From contig JAUNUE010000018.1 in NCBI GenBank assembly GCA_030538335.1, positions 1-16,920 of the forward strand: a stretch of 16,920 bases of DNA. The letters are read 5' to 3'. The notes beneath the pieces are model-generated. The model saw only the letters and a program-made list of their open reading frames with translations. It did not search any database and had not been told where the DNA came from. Shown piece after piece: positions 12,443-16,920 of this stretch. The position numbers and the translations under genes are program-made. Within the stretch, counting starts at the first letter, position 1; each line of letters begins with the position of its first letter. The stretch comes from Allobrachymonas sp. (lineage in GTDB: Bacteria > Pseudomonadota > Gammaproteobacteria > Burkholderiales > Burkholderiaceae_C).

Positions 12443-13630
12443 TTACATCCTTGCGTCCAGGTATTTGCCGGTTTCCTTGTGTGCAAACGCTGGCAGCATA
12501 TCAAAAAACAGCTTGACCACATCGTCTTTGCTCCAGGTTGCTCCGCTACGTAGTTGGGCAATGCGGCTTGCAAAAGCGTCTAGCTGGGTCTCGTCAAAAA
12601 CGGCCTCGTTTTTGATCACGCCTATGCTGTCAAAACGGTTCAGGTCAAGGTCTTCCTTGTCGGTAAAGAATTCCTCAAAATCCTTTTCTCCGGTTGTGTC
12701 GCTTTTGAAAAAATAGCAGGGCCACTGCTTTTTCGCGATCAGCTCATCAGCGCGGCTACGGGCTTCATCTTCGGAGGCGCATTCATACGGCTCAAAGCCC
12801 AACTGGCGCAGATAGTGCACCGCAATTTCAGAAAAGGTGATCAGGTGCAGCTTTTCGCTCAGCTTGGGAAAGAAGATGTCACGATTCTCCCCCAGCAGGC
12901 ACGACAGCAGGCACAGCTCACCTGATTCTTGTGGGGTGACGAAATAACGCCGCACATCGTTGGGCGCCGAAATGGGCTGGCGCTTGGCGAGACGCTGGTT
13001 GAAGCCATGCAGCAGCGACCCATCCGAGAATGCGACATTGGCGAAGCGCGCCATCGAAATGGTCTGCGTCAGGCTTTCGCGCATCAGGAACAATTCCATG
13101 ATGCGTTTGCTGGCTCCCATCATGTTGACAGGGTTGGCGGCCTTGTCGGTGGAGACGCAAAAATACTTCTTTGCACCGCCATCACGCGCCATGCGCAGGG
13201 TGTTGACGGTGTTGAACACGTTCACATCGACCATGCGCATGAGTGTGTACGGGTCTTTTTCACTGCGCACATGCTTGAGTGCCGAAAGGTTCAACACGTA
13301 ATCGTAAGGGCCTTCTGCCGCAAAAAACGCTTCAAACTCGCGGCTGCCACAGTCTATGGCGAAGGTTCCAAAGTCCCCAGTGCCATAGCCCATGCTGCTG
13401 CGAATGTCACGCACCAGCTCAACCATATTGTTTTCGCTGATATCCACCACGTGCAAGGCCAACGGGTTGCGTTTGAAAATTTCACGTGTCACTGCCTGGC
13501 CAATGGAGCCGGCACCGCCAATGACCAGAAAACGCGCGCCTTCCACAAGCCCCTTTAACTCATCCTTCAGGCGTGTGATGTCGGCCTCAAAAAGCGGTTC
13601 GCTGCGACCAATCAATTTCAATATATTCAA
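12443..13630 (-). CDS. UDP-GlcNAc 4,6-dehydratase (short soluble CapD/PglF-like SDR)
   Basis: The 395-residue extended SDR has NAD-binding GGAGSIG (38-44), VVDISENNMVELVRD, LNLSALKHVRSEKDP and STDKAANPVN (160-169). The catalytic set fits the PglF pattern: T161, D162, K163, then M171 and K175 in MMGASK, with Met where a classic SDR has Tyr. It converts UDP-GlcNAc to the 4-keto-6-deoxy sugar, feeding the adjacent aminotransferase. The membrane domains of PglF/WbpM are absent. A C-terminal extension includes SDTTGEKDFEEFFTDKE. The start is TTG 13630, with AGAGG 6 nt upstream and no in-frame ATG. A 64-nt gap separates it from the aminotransferase gene. The stop TAA lies 3 nt before the next start. 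Inverting or retaining stereochemistry at C5 cannot be decided from sequence. Confidence 0.9.
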   Translation of the reverse strand: MNILKLIGRSEPLFEADITRLKDELKGLVEGARFLVIGGAGSIGQAVTREIFKRNPLALHVVDISENNMVELVRDIRSSMGYGTGDFGTFAIDCGSREFEAFFAAEGPYDYVLNLSALKHVRSEKDPYTLMRMVDVNVFNTVNTLRMARDGGAKKYFCVSTDKAANPVNMMGASKRIMELFLMRESLTQTISMARFANVAFSDGSLLHGFNQRLAKRQPISAPNDVRRYFVTPQESGELCLLSCLLGENRDIFFPKLSEKLHLITFSEIAVHYLRQLGFEPYECASEDEARSRADELIAKKQWPCYFFKSDTTGEKDFEEFFTDKEDLDLNRFDSIGVIKNEAVFDETQLDAFASRIAQLRSGATWSKDDVVKLFFDMLPAFAHKETGKYLDARM

Positions 13631-13636
13631 GGCAAT

Positions 13637-13641
13637 CCTCT
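13637..13641 (-). promoter_or_regulatory. Ribosome-binding site for the dehydratase TTG start
   Basis: AGAGG on the minus strand (within AAGAGGA) ends 6 nt before TTG 13630. It supports this rare start codon, since no ATG or GTG is available in frame near the conserved N-terminus. Confidence 0.65.
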
Positions 13642-13694
13642 TGTATCTTTTGTGGTGGTTTGGGTTGGCTCAGAAATTAACGAACCTGCAAGTT

Positions 13695-14876
13695 TCAAAC
13701 CTGCATCAACTTTTCTGGATTGTCGGGAACACTCGATGGAATGTTCACAACCCGTTGTTCCAGCCAGCGGGAGTTTTCAAGGCCATCGTGCTGACAATTC
13801 CGGAACATTTCCAGTTCGGTCATCAAACGCCAGATCGGGCGTGTCATCACACCCTGATCATTGGTATAGGCCAGAAACGCATCGCGCTCTGCCTTGTCAT
13901 CCAGAACAATGGCATTGAGCCAGTTATTGGCCTTGCAGCCAGGCAGTACCGTGGCCATGCGTACATTCATACGCTGGAAGAAGGCGCTGTACTGCTCGGC
14001 AATCGCCTGCTTGATCTGCAGCATCCAGGGCAGGCGCTCCATCTGGGCGCAGCCCAAGGCAGCGTTCAGATTTGGCAGACGGTAGTTGTAGCCTATCTCG
14101 TCATGTACAAATTCAAAAGGGTGCGGAATCTTGGCAGTGGTGGTGATGTGCTTGGCGCGCTTGGCCAGTGTCTCGTCATTGGTGACAATCATGCCGCCGC
14201 CGCCCGTAGTAATGATCTTGTTGCCATTGAAGCTGAAGCTGCCAAATGCGCCAAACGTACCCGTGTGGCGACTGCCGACATAGCTGCCCAGCGATTCGGC
14301 TGCATCTTCCACCAATGCAATCCCCCATTCTGCACAGATCGCGGCAATTGCTTCAATGCGGCATGGCAACCCAAAAGTATGCATGGGCACACAGGCTGCA
14401 ATGCGGCGCCCTGTGGTTTTGTTCCAAGCTTCTCCATTGCGGATTTCAGCATGGGTACGTAAAAAATTCTCCAGCGCATCCGGGCTCATGCCCATCGTGT
14501 CCTGGTCAACATCAACAAATACGGGATGGGCGCCGGTGTAACTCAAGGCGTTGCAGGTGGCGATGAATGTCAATGCCTGTGAGATGACTTCATCATTGCG
14601 TTTTACGCCAGCTAATTGCAGGGCAATGTGCAGTGCCGCCGTACCGTTGACCGTGGCAACGGCAAAACGCGCCCCAGTGAAGTCGGCAATCTGCTGTTCG
14701 AACTCGGTGACCTTGGCTCCTACTGAGGAAACAAAGTTGGAGTCAATGCAATCCACCAGGTATTGCCGCTCATTGCCATCAAAAACAGGACGGTGCAAGG
14801 GGATGAATCCGCTTTCTCCGTACATCGACCGGATGAAACTCACTGCCCATTCATATGGTTGATCAGATTTTTTCAC
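13695..14876 (-). CDS. LegC-family PLP aminotransferase (UDP-4-keto-6-deoxy-GlcNAc 4-aminotransferase)
   Basis: The 393-residue protein belongs to the DegT/DnrJ/EryC1 class, LegC branch. It shows FIPLHRPVFDGNE near residues 24-36, SNFVSSVGAKVTEFE, NGTAAL (78-82, phosphate contact), VEDAAESLGS with D191 to pair with the pyridine nitrogen, and SFNGNK with PLP lysine K220 followed by ITTGGGG. It transfers an amino group, usually from glutamate, to C4 of the dehydratase product. The start is GTG 14876; a weak AGAGA lies upstream. A later ATG at residue 18 would remove a helix that related full-length proteins keep. The GT4 stop lies 69 nt upstream in the same frame. The product serves the acetyltransferase at the operon end. 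Confidence 0.9.
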   Translation of the reverse strand: MKKSDQPYEWAVSFIRSMYGESGFIPLHRPVFDGNERQYLVDCIDSNFVSSVGAKVTEFEQQIADFTGARFAVATVNGTAALHIALQLAGVKRNDEVISQALTFIATCNALSYTGAHPVFVDVDQDTMGMSPDALENFLRTHAEIRNGEAWNKTTGRRIAACVPMHTFGLPCRIEAIAAICAEWGIALVEDAAESLGSYVGSRHTGTFGAFGSFSFNGNKIITTGGGGMIVTNDETLAKRAKHITTTAKIPHPFEFVHDEIGYNYRLPNLNAALGCAQMERLPWMLQIKQAIAEQYSAFFQRMNVRMATVLPGCKANNWLNAIVLDDKAERDAFLAYTNDQGVMTRPIWRLMTELEMFRNCQHDGLENSRWLEQRVVNIPSSVPDNPEKLMQV

Positions 14877-14945
14877 GAAAATTTCTCTGGATTCAATATT
14901 GCAAACAAACAGACCTGGCTTGTGCGTGATAGAAGACCAAACGAG

Positions 14946-16190
14946 TCAGCGGCCGTTGGCCTGCTCGGCACAGACCTCTTCCAGCACAGTAGCCAGACGC
15001 GCCGAAAGCTGCTGGAAACCGTGGTTTTCTTCCACATACTTACGCCCGGCATGCCCCATGCGCTGACGTTCCTCTAAAGGCATGGAAGCAATTTTGAGGA
15101 TGGCATCCGCCAATTGATCCGGCTTGCCAGGAGCAACCGTGAGACCAGCTTGTGCTTCATTAACCGGGTTATTTACGGCATTGGACGACATGATGATTGG
15201 TCGCTCCGCAGCCAAGTAATCGAATAGCTTATTCATGCTGATACCGTATCGATAGAGATTAGGTAAATCCAGGACTGCTATAACAAACGCATCCGCCTGC
15301 GTAGCCAACACAGGTATCTGGCTCTTGGGGACCGGAGCTTCGAAGCTCACATTGTTCAAGCCCATTTCGGCGGCCTGTGCCATCAATGATGGTTTGAGGG
15401 GGCCATCGCCAATCATGCGCAGGTAAATCTGCCGCCCCTCTTGCCGTTGCTGCACATACTTCATGGCTTGCAAGACATTGTCCAGACCATTGGCTTGACC
15501 ATGCGCCCCAAAATACATCAGCGTAAATGCACTCGTGCCCTGCACTCGGGCAGATTCCATGCGTGGAAACAACGACAAGTCCACTCCGTTTGGCAGCCAC
15601 ACCACACGTTCTTTTGGAATACCCAAAGGCGTAATATATTCCCAGGCTCGTGGCAGAAGGACGATGATGCGCGCTGCGCGTCGATACAACCACAACTCCA
15701 GCTTGCGCAACACCCATGTCATAAGCGCCTTCTCTTTCAGACGCCCCATATCCACCAGTGTTTGTGGCCACAGGTCACGCACCTCAAATACAAAAGGCAC
15801 CTTGAAGCGTCGGGCCAGAAAAACCGCAGTCACAGCAGCGAAAGGGTGCACGCTTGAGCCCATCACCACATCCGGACGTGGCAGATCCTGTGTCGTCCTT
15901 CTCAGGAACGCACGCCACGTATAGGCCAGCATGTTCAGCATGCGCCCGCCGTCATTGCCTTCATATTCAGGCGTGCGCACCCACAAGAACGGTATCCCGG
16001 CAATGCGTTCGAAGCGCAATGCTTCATCAGCCGCCAAACGCTGCCGCCCGCTGTTGAGCTCTACACTCGATGCAATGATGCTGGCCTGCCACCCATGGGG
16101 CTGCAAATATTCGGCCAGATGAAAGTGCCGGGTGCCGCCCGCTCCGCCAGGCTCTTGCGCATAGTGATTAAGAATCCAGACCTGCTTCAT
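14946..16190 (-). CDS. GT4-family glycosyltransferase (WbuB/WlbE-like)
   Basis: The 414-residue GT-B enzyme begins KQVWILNHYAQEPGGAGGTRHFHLAEYL, with the Gly-rich acceptor loop. It carries FEVRDLWPQTL in the N-terminal domain, VVWLPNGVDLSLF at the domain junction, YFGAHGQANGLDNVLQA, LRMIGDGP, and the donor-site region GISMNKLFDYLAA. This pattern is that of WbuB-like GT4 enzymes, which add amino sugars to lipid-linked O-antigen or capsule intermediates at the cytoplasmic membrane. The usual Glu before Tyr in the NKLFEY element is Asp here, a conservative change. Donor and linkage cannot be told from sequence; the 2-epimerase upstream suggests a ManNAc-type or FucNAc-type sugar. ATG 16190 overlaps the epimerase stop as ATGA, indicating translational coupling. 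Confidence 0.88.
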   Translation of the reverse strand: MKQVWILNHYAQEPGGAGGTRHFHLAEYLQPHGWQASIIASSVELNSGRQRLAADEALRFERIAGIPFLWVRTPEYEGNDGGRMLNMLAYTWRAFLRRTTQDLPRPDVVMGSSVHPFAAVTAVFLARRFKVPFVFEVRDLWPQTLVDMGRLKEKALMTWVLRKLELWLYRRAARIIVLLPRAWEYITPLGIPKERVVWLPNGVDLSLFPRMESARVQGTSAFTLMYFGAHGQANGLDNVLQAMKYVQQRQEGRQIYLRMIGDGPLKPSLMAQAAEMGLNNVSFEAPVPKSQIPVLATQADAFVIAVLDLPNLYRYGISMNKLFDYLAAERPIIMSSNAVNNPVNEAQAGLTVAPGKPDQLADAILKIASMPLEERQRMGHAGRKYVEENHGFQQLSARLATVLEEVCAEQANGR

Positions 16191-16920
16191 GGATGCAAAT
16201 CACTTGCCAGACGTTCCACAATCCGCTTCGCCGCATCACCGTCACCATAGGGTTTGACGTCGCGCCCCACGCTGCCAAGCGCCGAAGCAATTGTCTGAGC
16301 CAGTTCAGTAGCATTCTCAGGCGATGCCAGCCTGTTCCAGCCTGCCTCCACCAGCTCCACCCATTCAGTTTCATCACGCAAGGTCACACACGGCACCTGG
16401 TAGAAAAAGGCCTCTTTTTGTACCCCGCCCGAGTCGGTAGCAATCAATGCTGCATATTTTTCCAGCTGCACCATATCGATGTAACCTACCGGATCAATCA
16501 GCATCACTTCACTGGACAAAGCATCCAGTTGGCCGGCTTGCTGCAACACCGCACGGGTCCGCGGATGCAAGGGCCAGACAACAGGAACAGTTTTCGCCGT
16601 TGCCCGCAAGGCGTCAACCACAGCGGCAAGGCGCTTGGGATGATCGGTGTTTTCCGCCCTATGGATGGTCGCAAGCACATATTGTCCGGGCTTCAGATCC
16701 AGTTTGCCAAGCAAGCCGCCCTGCTCGTTAACACGTGCGCCATGATGCAACGCCACATCAAACATGACATCACCCACTGCGACGATCTGTTCATCCTTGA
16801 ACCCTTCACGCACGAGATGTGTGCCGGCAACCTCGGTAGGCGTAAACAACCAGCGTGAAATACGGTCTGTGAGACTACGGTTCACCTCCACAGGCATGTC
16901 CATAAAGAAACTGCGCAAAC
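16187..16920 (-). CDS. Non-hydrolysing UDP-GlcNAc-type 2-epimerase (partial, N-terminus outside window)
   Basis: The frame is open from the window edge to TGA 16189-16187, giving the C-terminal 244 or so residues of a protein usually near 370. Conserved elements are RSFFMDMPVEVNRSLTDRIS, FTPTEVAGTHLVREG, VGDVMFDV, ATIHRAENTD (His equivalent to E. coli WecB H213), PLHPRTR, TDSGGVQKEAFF and TLRDETEWVELVEAGWNR. The enzyme inverts C2 of UDP-GlcNAc to UDP-ManNAc. Close relatives (WbpI/WlbD) act instead on UDP-GlcNAc(3NAc)A, and the substrate cannot be decided without the missing part and upstream genes. The first in-frame codon that could serve as a start near the edge is not the real start, because the conserved region runs straight out of the window. 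Confidence 0.93.
   Translation of the reverse strand, partial: LRSFFMDMPVEVNRSLTDRISRWLFTPTEVAGTHLVREGFKDEQIVAVGDVMFDVALHHGARVNEQGGLLGKLDLKPGQYVLATIHRAENTDHPKRLAAVVDALRATAKTVPVVWPLHPRTRAVLQQAGQLDALSSEVMLIDPVGYIDMVQLEKYAALIATDSGGVQKEAFFYQVPCVTLRDETEWVELVEAGWNRLASPENATELAQTIASALGSVGRDVKPYGDGDAAKRIVERLASDLHP

Noticed and set aside
1..16920. CRISPR arrays, insertion sequences, rRNA, riboswitches
   Set aside because: No regularly spaced repeats, transposase-like proteins or known RNA signatures were seen. Nearly all of the window is accounted for by the genes listed.

Overview
The window looks like chromosome from a high-GC betaproteobacterium, most likely Burkholderiales and probably Comamonadaceae. 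This rests on protein resemblance (HflX, Hfq, TrhP, a large bacterial alpha-2-macroglobulin) and base composition, not on any search. Genus cannot be set from the sequence alone. Almost everything is on the minus strand; the exceptions are one very large plus-strand gene and a tRNA.

Layout. (1) 1-567, minus: the N-terminal part of a U32-family tRNA hydroxylation protein (trhP/yegQ), cut by the window edge. (2) 709-4475, minus: a compact hfq-hflX-hflK-hflC-yjeT operon read from right to left. It encodes the RNA chaperone Hfq, the ribosome-associated GTPase HflX, the SPFH membrane proteins HflK and HflC that control FtsH, and a small DUF2065 membrane protein. HflK and HflC are clearly diverged from the usual form, and several genes start at TTG or GTG. 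(3) 4476-4801: a divergent intergenic region. (4) 4802-10873, plus: a 2023-residue secreted or periplasmic alpha-2-macroglobulin with the CLEQ thioester motif. (5) 10930-11005, plus: tRNA-Phe(GAA) with an extended -10 promoter and a strong terminator. (6) 11107-16920, minus: a surface-glycan cluster that converges on the tRNA.

Read in its direction of transcription, the glycan cluster is: non-hydrolysing UDP-GlcNAc-type 2-epimerase (5' end outside the window), GT4 glycosyltransferase, LegC-type PLP aminotransferase, UDP-GlcNAc 4,6-dehydratase, monotopic phosphoglycosyl transferase, and PglD/NeuD-type N-acetyltransferase. The last four form a complete bacillosamine-type module: UDP-GlcNAc is dehydrated to the 4-keto-6-deoxy sugar, aminated at C4 and N-acetylated to UDP-N,N'-diacetylbacillosamine (or a close isomer), then loaded as sugar-phosphate onto undecaprenyl phosphate. 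The GT4 enzyme and the epimerase product would extend the chain for O-antigen, exopolysaccharide or protein glycosylation. The distal part (about 11.1-12.5 kb) is markedly AT-richer than the rest, which suggests an acquired or exchanged cassette next to tRNA-Phe.

Points most worth a second look: Asn in place of the nucleophilic Asp in the phosphoglycosyl transferase; the diverged HflK/HflC pair; a minimal ATG-TAA ORF wedged between the hflK ribosome-binding site and its TTG start; competing hairpins ahead of trhP; and the unusual neighbours on both sides of the hfq-hfl operon. I found no wholly novel system.
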